The notes: generated from the sequence alone by a model not told the origin. A stretch of 64,000 nucleotides of DNA from Acanthacorydalis orientalis (GCA_034766995.1 CM068314.1:20626201-20690200); one strand, 5' to 3'; shown: positions 37,566 through 51,222, numbered from the stretch's first letter. Made by a program: numbers and translations.

Positions 37566-37751
37566 CCGTTGTTGTTCAACACCCTTCAGGTTCGATCTGC
37601 TCTCGGTGCTGCCCAAAGACGTAAGCTCTCCTTCAAGAATGTATCGAATGTCGTTGTTCAACTCTTACACAGTATTAAATACTCGATGGAGGTGCCATTC
37701 TCGAATATAGCGTTGCAGCCGGGCGACCTCAAGGCGAACACAACAAGGAAG
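37566..37751 (+). CDS. rut: rut exon: C1b calmodulin-binding region
   Basis: The exon follows ttcttcttatttcag and ends with AAG before gtgagc; 186 nt, 62 codons, phase 0 at both ends. It encodes PLLFNTLQVRSALG, then RRKLSFKNVSNVVVQLLHS and IKYSMEVPFSNIALQPGD. The basic-hydrophobic stretch RRKLSFKNVSNVVVQLLHSI aligns with the C1b segment that binds Ca2+/calmodulin in AC1, and PFSNI is shared with AC1. This is the part expected to make the enzyme Ca2+-stimulated. The intron DNA just upstream (37430-37560) is unusually C/T- and G-rich. The acceptor was chosen because the reading frame before it contains no cyclase-like residues. Confidence 0.92.
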
Positions 37752-39353
37752 GTGAGCTATTAATTAATTACCTATATTTATTTTATAATTCTGAACTTAT
37801 TTTAAGGATGATTTATAATAGTAAACATTCTGAATATTTTACATAAAGTGTTTTGTGTAAAGTTGAAAAGTTTTGGATTGAAAAAGTGCCAATTCTAGTT
37901 GTTTATACATTTATTTGAAAAATATATTTTTTTCGTTTATACTTTAAAATTTATTTTTTTGTTTATCATAAAGTTTGTCTTTTTCCGATTAATGAGTAGA
38001 AATTTGCCAGATTTAAACATGAAAAACAAAACAGATATGTTTTTAATCCAATTTACTTAAAATTCTTACCGCATTTTTTCATCAAAAAAAAAAAAATCAA
38101 ACTGGCTATAGCGAACTTTGAATAGTAAGAAGGACATCAGCTTCTCTTAGTCAAGAATTTGAAATTTATTCCTCGCAAGAGTGTTAAAACAAATTTTAAA
38201 CTTCCTGATCTCTTGAAAATATTAACTTGATGTTATATCTTCAAAAAAAATTTCAGTATTCAAATTCTACAAATCTTCTCTGCAGAGAAAATTATATAGA
38301 TCACACGTCACAATCATTTTACTAAATAAACAGAATAATCATTTATTTTTAATTCGAATTTTAAGAAAATTATTTATTCAACTAGATTTTCAACATTTCA
38401 TCGCAATTGTCATTATTTTAATGTAGCCACGCATTACAAAATGGCTTGGTTGTTGGCTTACTCAGGTACTAATTCCCGGCAGGCATCAGAAGTATGATGT
38501 TTCATATGAATTCATATCTCGGCGAGCCAGTAATTCGCTCTTTAATGTGCGACTAAAACTGTTTAATATTTTTATATTACATTTTATATTTTTTATAAGA
38601 AATTCGCCCTTTTCATCCTTCTAATATTACTTAGTAAATCCCTTTTTCCTTTTCTAACATAAAAACAAAAATTGAAGATGACTAGGTAAATCTTCACAAT
38701 TATAATTTAATACTGTGTGTAAATTCAGTTTTACAAATTAATTAAAACCAAATATACTAACAATTTTTGGTATAAGAAATGTTTGTTCATTTATGAGTAA
38801 ATATATTTTAGACTGTTTATTTTCAGTTTATTTCATCTTATAAAAACATGAATTTATTTTTATCATTTTATAATTCTGGATATATTTATTACATTTTTAT
38901 TATCGTTTTCATTTTCTATTGTTTTTGTATACCTATTTTAGATAAATTTACATGTATTCTCATAAGCTTCTGTTGAGTCCTTATTTTCCTCTAAGACATA
39001 GAAAATAAAAGAAATATTTCTTACGTCGACGAGAAAAATGAAGACTCAAAAATTGCTTCAGTATCTTAAAGAGAAAAATCGAAATATTATTTTGATTTTA
39101 GTTTCACTGTTGTTTATTTTTGTAATTTAATAAATATTAATTATTCAATTTCTGTCAAACATCTGAGGCAGCGAAATATATGATATAGAACACTTTGAGA
39201 CATTTCTAAATATTTATTTAATCTTTAGATAATTTTTTAGAAGTAAAAAGTCAAAATTTTATAATTTTATTTATTAAATAGATTAAACATAATAGTTTTG
39301 GTATAGTAGATACACTTCATAGATCAAAAGTAAATACTTCTATATACATATTA

Positions 39354-39963
39354 GTCTAGTGGATCTGGCTGTGAAATATTGCATCAGAATGAATAATCTA
39401 ATCCTGGTTATGGGATAGTAGGTAGAGGGGGGGGTAGAGAGTATAACACTAGAGTATACACTTTTATGAACTGTCAGACCTTAAAGGGTTAAATTCAAGT
39501 CTTTTTTAAATATCTCGCTTCCTGTTGTAGCTCCAAAAGAAATTAAAAAGCTATTTTGTACGGAATTTAATTCTCTACAACTTTGCTTCTCATATTTTTT
39601 TCATGCGATGATTTTTTTAATTTATTACAAAAAAATTGATAAAGATTTTTTTTTATAAATAAAAAAATATTCATCGCACGAAAAAAAGTATGAAAACCAA
39701 ATATGTAGAGAATTAAATTCTGTACAATTTTTTTTTTTAATTTCTTTTGTAGCTACAACAGGAAGAAAGATATTTTTAAAAAAATTTCCCAGAATTTAAC
39801 CTTTTTTTCGCGCTGGCTGTGACAGAGCATGTCTTACAGTTCACAAAAGTGTAATTATACACTAGACAACTCCCCCACACACACACACACCATTAGACCA
39901 CCAGGATTAGATTGTCCATTCTGGTGCAGGGATAGGCACGAATTTTAACCACATCAACTGGAC
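39354..39963. mobile_element. 610-bp foldback (long inverted repeat) element with TA target duplication
   Basis: The interval reads as two diverged inverted arms of roughly 270-300 bp around a short A/T spacer near 39640. Matching blocks include CAATCTAATCCTGG (left near 39393, right near 39900), TTCCTGTTGTAGCT (39520 and 39760), AATTTAATTCTCTACA (39565 and 39710) and GCGATGA. The ends are GTCTAGTGGAT and ATCAACTGGAC, flanked by TA (39352-39353, 39964-39965). No coding capacity; family not recognised. The right arm carries a (CA)n run near 39880. Confidence 0.8.
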
Positions 39964-40316
39964 TATATAATATAAAAATCAAACAACGTGAATGAACATA
40001 ACAATATATTTATTTTTAACTGATCTTATTTTTTCCAGTACTGTTTTTATTTATGTTCGATTGAATTTCGATATCAAATTACAGAATAATATATGAAAAA
40101 TGTAAACGTAAAATCGTATTATGTATACAAAAACATAAAACGTGCTAAATACTGAAACTATAAATCATCCTCAAAAGTGAATAGTAGTAATAATTTTAGT
40201 GATATAAATTCATGTCATTCTCATATATTTCATACCTTTCATACATATTTTTGAAATATAGTTATTTTTAACAATGTGTACTGATACTTGAATCTATTTC
40301 TAATAATAACTTTTTA

Positions 40317-40318
<2 letters not shown>

Positions 40319-40364
<46 letters not shown>

Positions 40365-40368
40365 ATCA
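40319..40368. repeat. (TA)n microsatellite
   Basis: About 17 TA units then GTATATAT units. Confidence 0.95.
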
Positions 40369-40432
40369 AGTTTTGTATAGTTATAAATAACAATATTTTA
40401 TCAGATTCAATTGTCACGTAGCATGTTTTTAT

Positions 40433-40438
<6 letters not shown>

Positions 40439-40494
<56 letters not shown>
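40439..40494. repeat. (TA)n microsatellite
   Basis: About 27 TA units. Confidence 0.95.
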
Positions 40495-40497
<3 letters not shown>

Positions 40498-43151
40498 TTG
40501 ATCAATTTTATAAATATTTTTGAATTGCACTGTATATACACGCACCTAGCACATAGTACAGAGTGAGGAAAAATATAGTAATTACCTAATTCAGATTGTA
40601 AAAGATTCTTTTAAAGAAATCATCTGTGATATTCTTACATTTATTGTTTTTAAACAAGAATACTTATTTTTCTATCATCTGTACCTATAAAAATTAATAG
40701 TTTGTTGATCGTAATCCACATTAATAATATTTTCATTTGATCAATTTTATTGTTTAATCATTGAAATCATATATTTCATATTAAATAACTATTTTATTAA
40801 CAATAAATGATCTAATTACGTATTAAAAAAACTAGTATCGTGTTGAAAATATGCTGCATACGTTCTTAGATGCTACATTTATAATAATTATTAAATAGTA
40901 CTCTCATGTTTCTTAAAATATAAACGTGATAGTGTTAAGAAAGTAAATAAATAAAACCTTGAATACGATACTATATCCTGAAAAAGAGTTCAATGTCATA
41001 CAAGACAAATAATTGACTTTTAAAAGTTTTTTCGAAGATCAGACTGGGAATTTTAATTCTGATGCCTGAAGATGCACGATAAGGTCGAGCACATGAATTG
41101 AAAATGCTAATTCAATTTTTTCTTGCATATAAAATTAGTCACTAATGTTTTTGTTATATTTTTTTATAACCGAACGTATGGTTCTGTCAAATAAAGTTAA
41201 ATGTATAGACTATAATTATATATTTAAAATTTGAATTCCACTCCCACGAACCTATATGTTTTTTTTTATTTATTTATTCTCGTACCATTTTTGTTATCCA
41301 TCGCTAACAAACTGTTGGTAATCATTGAAACAAAAGCGTATTGAAGGTGAAATAAAAAATTATTATAAAATAATATATTGGAGATGTTTATTCTTTATTT
41401 ATCCGTTTCTATCGTATTAAATGTAAGCTTTGAAGAGTTGTAGTTGATATAAAATTATTTATGACAGAACTAATGTCTTTATTATTGAGTAGTATTGTTT
41501 TTTTTTATTATAAATCGAATTATCGTAATTTTGTGCAGCAAATTTTCATAAATATTTTTTAATAAATATTATTGTATTTTCATCGTGCATAGATCATTAT
41601 TTTGAATTAATTAACTAATTTATTATAATTGTTAACAATTTAATACTATAAAATAAGGATTCGAATTAACAATTTTTAACATAAGTACTAAAATCAAATG
41701 ATGAAAATATGGTTTCATTAGTTCTGAATCTAGTACCTGGTTTGCTATCGTCCTGATAACTTTATGGTTTGAAATATTGAGACAACCTGCATATGAGACG
41801 AAATGTAATTGAGTATTATTTAATTTCATTTATTGTATGTGTTCTTCCATCATTCTTATTGGTTACACCGCACACGAGAATGTACATTTATACAAATAAC
41901 ATACATTACTGATTAAAGTGACTATTACGAATGGAAAACAAGGTAACGATGGTAATTTATAGATGACAATTTAAAATTAAAAACGTATTTGTATGCTATT
42001 TTGTTGTCCGGTTCGTTTGTACGTTACAAGTACCCTTGAAGTTTATTACGTTTTAAATATCGCAAACGGTTTATTAATTTTCAACATTTCTATTCGTTTT
42101 ACGACACGACGTTATTTATAATTACAATTGTTTATAAAATTACAATACGCGCGATGGTTCATTCAATTTGTTTTATTACAAGTTTCGGTGAACATACATT
42201 CGCGACGATTGCGTTTCGAAAAGTTATGCATTTAAATGGTACCAAATTATAATTAACATCGGACATTTTTAACACGGCATTTATAATAAATGCCCGTTTA
42301 TTTAATGATTTATAATAATAGTCACTTTGACATTAAATTATTATTCAGGTATCAGAATAGCATGTTCGGTGTAGTTGTTAATAATACTCAATAATACAAT
42401 ACTGTTGTACATTGTAAAATATCAGTTTAACATCTTAACAGTGTAGATTCTTGATGTAAAACATAGTTTTTTTCCTATCAGTGTATGTGTATCTGAAACT
42501 AACTCGATGGTCTGAATCGATTAGTTTATTTCAGTGTTGTAAATAACGATGATAAATAGGAACAAAGAGAAAATAAATGTATTTAAAACATGAAAAGAGT
42601 TGATTATATGGAGGAAAAGATTGATTATTTTTTCACTTATTGCTTCTGAACACATTTTTCATAATACATTATATATACAAACGTATTTAGAAAAAATATG
42701 TAATAATATTTATTGAAATTGACAGAAATATACCAGTTTGAACGATAAATTTCACGTTTATTATTCTATGAAGTATTTTTCTTTTCAATGATTACTTGGA
42801 AGGTAAAGCATGTATGATACATCTGAAAAGACTTTTTTTAAAGATCACAATAGATCAATTAAATCAGAAGGAAACAATAGATCAATATATTAAATGTTTT
42901 AGTTTTAAGCATTTTATAAGGTTCATGTTCTGAATTAAAAATTATCATTTAACATATTCTCTATCTTATTAAAATTTGTTAACTACTAGAACACGTACCT
43001 TAGACTGTATAAATGATTTTTAAAGTGCCGCCTTTACTAGAAAAATGTTGGTTTTTATTATATATTATATTTCTGAAAACAAAAAATGGCATGGCAACGT
43101 GTATATTAAATAGAATAGTCGATCATTTCAAGTCAGTAACGTTTAAAAAAT

Positions 43152-43160
<9 letters not shown>

Positions 43161-43221
<61 letters not shown>

Positions 43222-43232
43222 TATGTATATAT
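43161..43232. repeat. (TA)n microsatellite
   Basis: About 35 TA units with two TG interruptions. Confidence 0.95.
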
Positions 43233-43736
43233 AATAATCTTTTTATACTCTACTGTTAAATAAATGTCTGTTCAAAAGTTTTCCAATTTAAACTATCTAC
43301 TTTTTTCTCACACGTTTCCAATGCATTTTCTGATATCCGTATCCTAACTATTCACTGATTAAAAAAAACCCATTATAATAGAATGAGTGAACACGTGACT
43401 ACATATTTTGTCCTATACTATTTTCGGTTCTGTGCTATCACACGGAACCTAATTTTCACCCACTTGAGTTTTTATTGTGGTATATATATATTTTTTTATC
43501 TTCTTATCTCACGATTTTCGCAAATTGTTTTTCAAATAAATCACAACTTAATTAGGTTCTTTCTAACTTTTTTATATTTCTTGGTTCTCGATCTGCATTT
43601 TTACATATTTTTGCATATTTGCTCTCATGAATTATATCCTTCACATTCATTTCTATTGTTTATTAGTCTTTTATCTGTCTCATCTATTTTACTTACAGTT
43701 TGCCATACTATCTATGTTATATGAACTATGCACATG

Positions 43737-43760
43737 TATATATATATATATATATATATA
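43737..43760. repeat. (TA)n microsatellite
   Basis: About 12 TA units. Confidence 0.9.
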
Positions 43761-44159
43761 CATTTTTTGTAGTTAATAATCTACAGATTTGTTTACCGAA
43801 ATTCTCTACTCTATTTCTCTTCTCTTATCTCTGCCTTTTTTAAATTCTTACTAGCTATTTTATTTGAAGCCATTCAATGTCTGGTTTATATGTATATTCA
43901 AATTTTGGCCAGTTTTCCTAAATAAACGCTTTTTGTATTTTTTTTGTATTTAAAGTAACTGTTATTCTTGTTTATTTGTATAAACTAATACATTTATACC
44001 TCAGATTTTGTCTCGAACTGATCCGTATATATTGTTTAAATAATGATCAGAGTTATTTCATTGTATACAGATATTGTAATAAGTTCGTTGTTTCCTGTGT
44101 TTCGTGTGAGTTAAGACTGAAGTTTCATAAGTAAAGAATTAAATATAATGATGATTCTT

Positions 44160-44405
44160 CCTTCGCATCTTCCCATCTAATGTTCACATAATTAGCCTTT
44201 CATATCACAGGATTAGTCGTATCAAAATATTTCTTCTTCAATTATTATATTAACTTCTTCACTTTGTTTCGTTTCTGACCAATTCTTCACGTATCACTCT
44301 ATCCGTTGAAGTTATTTTAAACATTTTTCAATAGAACAAAGTATTAATAATTTCCAATTCTCGCTTTTTAACAGTTCTATTTATCCAAGTCTCCCTACCG
44401 TACAA
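44160..44405 (-). mobile_element. LINE fragment, region after reverse transcriptase core
   Basis: From 44403 leftwards the - strand reads VLYGRETWINRTVKKRELEI, then after lesions KMFKITSTDRVIREELVRNE. This is the post-RT block of endonuclease-reverse transcriptase LINEs (LLYGSETWTL.K..EKRLEAFEMWCYRRMLKISWTDRV). Stops are present and it is bordered on the right by the (TA)n tract at 44417. Only this fragment is visible. Confidence 0.7.
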
Positions 44406-44410
44406 AACCA

Positions 44411-44416
<6 letters not shown>

Positions 44417-44479
<63 letters not shown>
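44417..44479. repeat. (TA)n microsatellite
   Basis: About 31 TA units, starting within 15 bp of the LINE fragment. Confidence 0.95.
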
Positions 44480-44482
<3 letters not shown>

Positions 44483-44849
44483 GTATGTGTATGTGTGTGG
44501 ATTTGTGTGTATATATTAAATAAAATAACAGAATGATTAATTGAGTTACAAAATGTTTAAAATATCCGAAATATAATTTCAGGTATTAACGCCTTGCTCA
44601 ATTAAATGACAATATAATTTCATTTTTTTCGGAACAAACGAGCGCATGTAATACTAGTTGGTACGTTTATTCGATACATTTGCAAAATACACCGGTAACA
44701 AAGTGCTGATGAATGTCATGTTAATTGAATTTAAGCCCAATAAAATAGACCATGTTGATTATGATTCGTAAATTTAGTCTGTTTCGAATTTATCACTAAA
44801 TTTGAAACATTAGTAATGGTTTTTCATTTATAACTTTTCAGTTCGTCAT

Positions 44850-44855
<6 letters not shown>

Positions 44856-44887
<32 letters not shown>
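44856..44887. repeat. (TA)n microsatellite
   Basis: About 15 TA units. Confidence 0.9.
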
Positions 44888-44890
<3 letters not shown>

Positions 44891-46560
44891 ATATATGTGT
44901 ATGTGTTTTATACACAATTAAGTCATTATGTACCACTAATGAGTTAATAATCCAACGTTGATAACGTGTAAATCTAAAACAGTAAAACGGATGTATTAAG
45001 GATTCATTAACGATAATAACAGTCTTTTAAACCCGATTTTATTCGTTTGTATCATTGATAAAACCATGTTAATTCCTCATATTATATCAGAACTCATTTA
45101 CGACTGAGTTTTTTACATAACGATTAAGTGTCAGATTTCTCTCTAGCAAATACTATCTAACAATTAAATTATTTGCATTTTTCAATATCTGGGAAGTTTC
45201 CAGATAGATTTATTGCTTTATCAGTTAACTTCACTCAAATTAGGTAAGAACAAGACATATTTACAAAATTTTTTTTAAATATGTCATTTTTAGTTATTAA
45301 AGATATGATTTATAATATGTTGTCATAATGGCATAAATAATATTACCATCCTATCATAATAAATACCATAATGATTATAAAACATGTGGTAAAATTTCAG
45401 TTTTTTAGCTATAACATGTTTATTAATATACATTTCTTGAAGAAAATTACTACTCTGGTCCCTGAAATAACTAATAAAACATCCGACAGAAATGTATTTA
45501 TCAAACAAAATTACACAATCTGAAAATTGAAATATGGTAAAATAGCTTTTCTCTTAGATGAAAGTTCTCTGATATTTTACGTATACATTAAAAAAAGAGT
45601 TTATATTATATTTGTAATTTACAAAAAATATTAATTTTTCTTTGAATTCGTTTAATGTTTTCAAAGATATACAAATATACATCTACTGACTAATATTTAC
45701 ATTAATTAATTAGTTATTTGGTATTTTAAATAAATATTATTAAATTTTCATTTCTTGTTATATTTGAACAAGTTTTCAGATAACAAATAAGTGTTATAAA
45801 ATTGATCTTATACAAAAAAAGGATTTTTCATTAAAAAAACAATATTTTTAAAATATTCTAATATTAAATATTAAAAAGTCATTAAATTATTTCTTTAGAA
45901 AATTGGAAAACATTTTACATGTCTTTTAATGAAGCACATTTTCACGTTACGGTTGAAATACTCTTTATTTTTAAATAAATAAACACGGGTTTAAATAATT
46001 AGTTCGTTTGATTATCTTAAGTCAATGTTTACACTTAGTTAATTAAACAGAAACTAATTACAAATGATTGATTACTTTCCTGTAATAAATTATTCATTCT
46101 ATACATGTGAATATTAACACACAGACTTAAATTATTTGTGAATTGTTTCGTACAAATGTTAATTTACTACAAATCACTAATAGAACTATGATTCAAAAAT
46201 GGGGTATTGATTAAAAAGAAAATAATTGAACAGAAATTACTTCATATAGATTAATAATATTTAAACTATTTTTTATGTTTATATTTTTTATCAAAAATTA
46301 TTTTTTCTTTGAGTGTAATCACTTTTTTGAATCGGCGAGTAAGATAATTTTCTTTTTTACAAATATCAGTAGAGACAGGAAAGACTGTATTAAAATAATG
46401 CGAAAAAAAAACGAAATTAACCTCATTTCAAACGAATTCAAATCTAATATAATAAATTTAATGGAAAAAGATTTACTGTAAATACTATATTCAATCACAT
46501 TGCCTGTAAACGATGCAAATGCGAGGGAAGGTCCAAAAGTTGGACCTCAATTTTGTTTAG

Positions 46561-46601
46561 GCAAACATTTGAACCTCCCGAGGGGAGGTCCAAATGTTTG
46601 C
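46561..46601. repeat. head-to-head terminal-repeat palindrome
   Basis: Left arm GCAAACATTTGAACCTCCC (46561-46579) and right arm GGGAGGTCCAAATGTTTGC (46583-46601) are inverted with one mismatch around GAG. A second, smaller palindrome, GGTCCAAAAGTTGGACC, lies at 46530-46546. Confidence 0.9.
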
Positions 46602-46639
46602 GGAAAAAAGGTAAAGAAAAGTCTGATTAGGTGATTTTT

Positions 46640-47677
46640 TTACTTCTCAATGTAATCTTCCTTAATACTAATACATTTTTACAACTCTAAATGAGCTTTT
46701 CAAGACCTTCAAAAAATATTCTTTTGGTTTGCTTGAAAAATGCTCTGAAATAACAGACTTCACTTCTTCATTGTCTTGCATTTTTTTACCCCTCAACTCT
46801 CTCTTCAGTTTTGGGAGTAAAAAAAAAGTCGCTCGAGGCCAGATCTGGATTATATTGAGTTCTTGGAAGTCACACTCAGTCACAGCAACCATCGCAGTCT
46901 ACCTTCGGTGTACCGGAGGATTGTCTTGCAAAAAAAAAGATACCTTTTGATCATTTTCCACGTCTTTTTTCTCTAATAGCTTCTCGAAGTTGACGAATAC
47001 TCGACGCGTAGCACTCTCCGGTTGTACTGATCCTCTTTTCTTTGTATTCAATTAAGAGAATGCCTTCTGCATCCCAAAAAACAATCGCCATCATTTTTCC
47101 CGCTGACTGCGACACCTTGGATTTCTTGGGTGGAGGTGTTCTCTTTTTCAACCACTGCATCGACACTTGTTTGCTCTCAGGTTGATAGTGATGAACCAAA
47201 GTCTCATCTTCGGTGACAATTCTGACCAAAATCCCACAAAAATCGTCGCCACACAGCTCCAAAATCTCCCAACTGCACGCAATTCGTTGTTTCTTTTGCA
47301 CCAGCGTAAGCAATTTCGGAACCCATCTTTGCACTCACCCTAGTCATACCAATATGATCGTGCAAGATTCTAAGAATGGTGGTATCGTATACTCCAGTTA
47401 TTTCTTTGAGTTGTTTCTTCTCCAGTCGATTATCTTTCGATACATTTTCGACTTTTTCGATAAGGTGATTGCTTCGACCGAGCGTCCAGAACGGTAATCG
47501 TCTTCCAAGTTTTCTCTTCCTTATTTGAAAAGAGAATGCCTTTTATAATTTATAAACTATGCTCTTTTCTGGTGAACGATCCCCGTAAACAGCAGACATT
47601 TCTTCCATGATGACTTTTGGAGTTTTCCTACGCTTAATAAAGAATTTAACAACAGCGCATAGTTCAATTTTCTCCAT
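46640..47677 (-). pseudogene. mariner transposase, full length but disabled
   Basis: Starts MEKIELCAVVKFFIKRRKTP (ATG at 47677) and ends KCISIKEDYIEK with TAA at 46642-46640, about 346 codons. Blocks in order: helix-turn-helix region, first catalytic block VTEDETLVHHYQPESKQVSM (about 47220), SAGKMMAIVFWDAEGILLIE (about 47100), second block LQDNPPVHRRQTAMVAVTEC (about 46900), third block region with RATFFLLPKLKRELRGKK where the usual Asp-Tyr is lost, then SEHFSSKPKEYFLKVLKS. Stops and frameshifts (for example near 47545 and 46665) break it. Confidence 0.88.
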
Positions 47678-48098
47678 GATTTCATAGTTGCGCCGAATTG
47701 AATTGTTCTTTCGATGAGAGCGTGATGAGTATTGATGACAGCACAATGGTACTTGGCTTTTACACTATTGAAGAATTCTCTGTTCAACCGTAACTAATGA
47801 AAAGTGACTCAGACCCTCCTTTCCCGTGAACTTTTGGACCTCCCCTCATATCTTTTGAAAATAATAAAGCCATATATGAATAAAAACCAATTATGTACTT
47901 TAGTCATAAATCAAACAGTCTTAAAATAGTAGGTGTGGTTTAATTGTAGTTATTAATTTTAAATTAATAATTACAATTAAACAAAAATACTTACTATAAA
48001 CCAGATTTAGCCTCTTTAAACTTCTTCATATTTCGAGTCACGTATGCTTAGGTATAAGTATTTTTTATTGATAATTTAGAATCATTTAATTGAAAATT

Positions 48099-48100
<2 letters not shown>

Positions 48101-48145
<45 letters not shown>
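48101..48145. repeat. (TA)n microsatellite
   Basis: About 22 TA units. Confidence 0.95.
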
Positions 48146-48150
<5 letters not shown>

Positions 48151-48941
48151 GTATTTGTGAAATGTGTTCATACTTCGTAACGATTTTCATGGTTTTAAAT
48201 ACATTTTTAAATGAATTATCCGTTAAAAATTAAATTATATTTGTATTTCATTAAAAAAGTTCTTCTAACTTAATTAAAATTACACACTTTTTTACAATCG
48301 ATATGGTTTATGGCTACGTTAATGGAATAATCATTAAATTATCGCTTGTCTTCGTCTCCCCGTGTCATATTTTTAATCATTTTATATTTGTAATTTTCAT
48401 AAATAATTTAAAAGGCATTATAACAGAAATATAGATATAAAACGATATAAAAATTCGATTTTATGATAATGAAATTAAATATGAAATCAATAACGACGAA
48501 AAATGGAATATGTATTCTGTTATCGTTTTAAAAATCACTTTTATTAAAAAGTAATCATAACGTATATGAATAGAACATTTTATTTTTCGGAACGTACAAA
48601 ATTGTAAAATAATATTTTATTTGATTTTTCTATAAATGTATTATTGATGCTTCAATTAATTAAATGGGGCTTATACAAAATTTAATATTTGTTTAGTTAT
48701 AGTAATCAGTAATTAAATTTCACAAAACAAACATAAACGTCACACATTTTTTATTTTTTTACTTGTTGTTCTGAAGCACAACAATGAAAATATTACAGTA
48801 CATAAAATCGGTCATAAAAATGCAGTTAATGTGATTTTTTATTATCCAGTGCTTCTGTACATTTCGTTTAAAATGTTTAATGACTCAATTAGAGAGAAAT
48901 TAAAATGTACAAGATATATTCTTACTAAACAAGATACACGG

Positions 48942-48998
<57 letters not shown>
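48942..48998. repeat. (TA)n microsatellite
   Basis: About 26 TA units. Confidence 0.95.
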
Positions 48999-49001
<3 letters not shown>

Positions 49002-50500
49002 TTTCTATTCAAAATAAATTATATCTGATAAATTTCTGTATTTAAATGTCATTAAAGAATAAATTGATATCATTTTATATCTAAATAAGTATTTCTTCCA
49101 ACAATGTCTTCTAAAAGTTTTTCATCTAGAAAAAATAAGCATACTTCCAATTATGAAATCAAAATTTAATATTTTTTTAAATCGTGTTCATTATTACAAT
49201 AAAATCATTTCAGAAAATTTCAATGATAATATATTTACATTCTATTAGCCTAACATACTTGCATCATATTATTGGTCATGCTTTGAAGGATTGCACGTAG
49301 AAAAATAGGTTTTTCATAGTTATTTTTCTTTTCTCAATATGTATTGTATCTATTATTATAAACGTTGACAAACTATCATTACAGTATTTTTATATTTGAT
49401 TTGAAACTTCTATTTATTATATCACTAAGTAATTAATTTTCAGTAAATATTTTCCATCAGTAATAATTACATAATAGATTGATGATTCTTCATTGCTGTG
49501 TTTTTCATAAAAAAAAAAAAACATGAAAATATTTAATTTATAGATATATGCATCATTGTGCTAGAAAGGATCTTGTTTAGATGCATTTCTGATTGAACTC
49601 TTTTTATTTTATTTTTAAACTTTTGTAGAATCTTTTTTGTGTTTCATTGTTTTGTAATCTATCATTAATTAAGAGAACTTTTTATGTTTTTCAAAAAATT
49701 ATTAATATATTTTTTATGATTTTTCTGTAGTTGATAATTATTTAATAGGTATCTGCATCAAAAAAGTATACTCGTGCGTCTTGTAAATTGTATAATTTGA
49801 AATTTCTTAAACAGTGAAGAATTTTTTTTGATTTTGCTGCATCGATTGTTTAATTTTATTTCAGTAAAATGTTTATCATTAAACTTTATTGATTTTTATA
49901 TCCTTGCTTACATTTTTTTACAGTCGTTAATTTCGATAAAAAAGTGAACGATTATAGTTTCTCATTACGATTATCCCAAACAATATAATGGGAATAATAA
50001 ACAATACTCTAAACAGCACAGGGTTTTTTTATCGAAAAGGTGAATAAATAATTATTGTTCATTTTGATAAATTAAAAGACAATATCATCATTCTCAATTG
50101 CAAATATAGAAAATTCGTACATACATTTAAATCTCTTTTTTTTGTATATATGCTCAGAAGATATGTCATTACTATCAGAATGAATATTTCTCTCTATAAC
50201 TAGAAAAATGGTCCAGCCTCAAGCGTGCGCTTTATTCGTTCTCTGATTGATTGATATCAGTCTTATGAGCAGTGTACTGTTTCACGGTGTACAATGAAAG
50301 AGGGTATACGAATTTAGTGTAAAACTGATCAGAAATTTATTCAAAATGTATTCACTGATGCTTTGGAGTAAAAAAGTTACATACATTTTTACATTTTATT
50401 TTGTTGTTTTTTTTATAAACGTTTGTAATAAAAAAAATGAGACTTATATTTTATGCAGATTATTTTTGTGTTTAATTTGTTAGTTTTTGTTATTTATTAG

Positions 50501-50539
50501 TGGGATGCTAGTGGGAAGGGGTGGCGAGCGCTTCGAGCA
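50501..50539 (+). CDS. candidate small rut exon in the 22.6-kb intron (C1b linker)
   Basis: A strikingly G-rich patch (50500-50556) in very A+T-rich intron follows a good acceptor, gttatttattag. If it ends before GTGGGC it is 39 nt, phase 0 at both ends, and would add WDASGKGWRALRA between the exons at 37566 and 60317. WRALR recalls the RRALRTA segment in the C1b region of mammalian AC1. The donor is weak and another open frame (GMLVGRGGERFEQWAEPAST) runs through the same patch but does not fit the neighbouring phases. Could equally be a regulatory or chance patch. Confidence 0.25.
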
Positions 50540-51218
50540 GTGGGCAGAGCCCGCTAGTACATATAAAAAAACAATAGTTATGGAACATTATAGTAAAATA
50601 AAATTTAATGTTTTTGGGATGTTAATTCATTTATGTAACTTTTTATATGATTTCCTTTTGAAATTAGATTGAATTATCATAAAACTATGGATCCATTTTT
50701 TACAAATATAGTATCGGAGCGTATGAAACAAACATTTATCTAAAAGAATAATAATTGATCTATTTATGTTTAATATCTATTTATGTCATTATCCAAAATT
50801 TACATTTTAATTCTTTCAATTCTTTTAATACTTTATCTCACAAGTTTATAACTACTTAAGTGACTTTCTCGAATATTTTTCTTTTTCTAATTCACTCATT
50901 AATGTATGTAACGGAAAGAAATCCTGTACAACTTATCTATTATTATTCTTTTTTTAAAAAAAAAACTATTAAATAACTGAATAATTCCTTTGTATTTAAT
51001 GTGACTCAGTAAAACTTCTCGCAAGGTCTATTGCCAGGAAAACTAATGGATGTGATATACAAAATAATGTAAAATATATTTATTGAAAATAATTTTATTT
51101 TCCTACTTGCAATTCTTCATAGCAATATTGATAATATTTTCCTTACATTGTATAGATTAATTTAAATCGTGTTTGTAATTATATAAATTATAATATAGAA
51201 ATATAAACTACATCCACT

Positions 51219-51222
<4 letters not shown>

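Larger units (their letters stand above)
46523..47848 (-). mobile_element. mariner, fourth subfamily, with rearranged left end
   Basis: Right end AACTTTTGGACCTCCCCTCA before TA; the matching left end occurs twice, as GAGGGAAGGTCCAAAAGTT (46523) and GAGGGGAGGTCCAAATGTTT (46580), with an inverted copy between them (46561-46579). The body is about 1.27 kb, the length of a complete mariner, and carries one broken transposase on the - strand. Confidence 0.85.

Noticed and set aside
43383..43724. + strand open frame of 113 codons, hydrophobic and Phe/Leu-rich
   Set aside because: No domain, low-complexity T-rich DNA, no splice signals in phase with rut; could be an antisense of a decayed repeat but unsupported.
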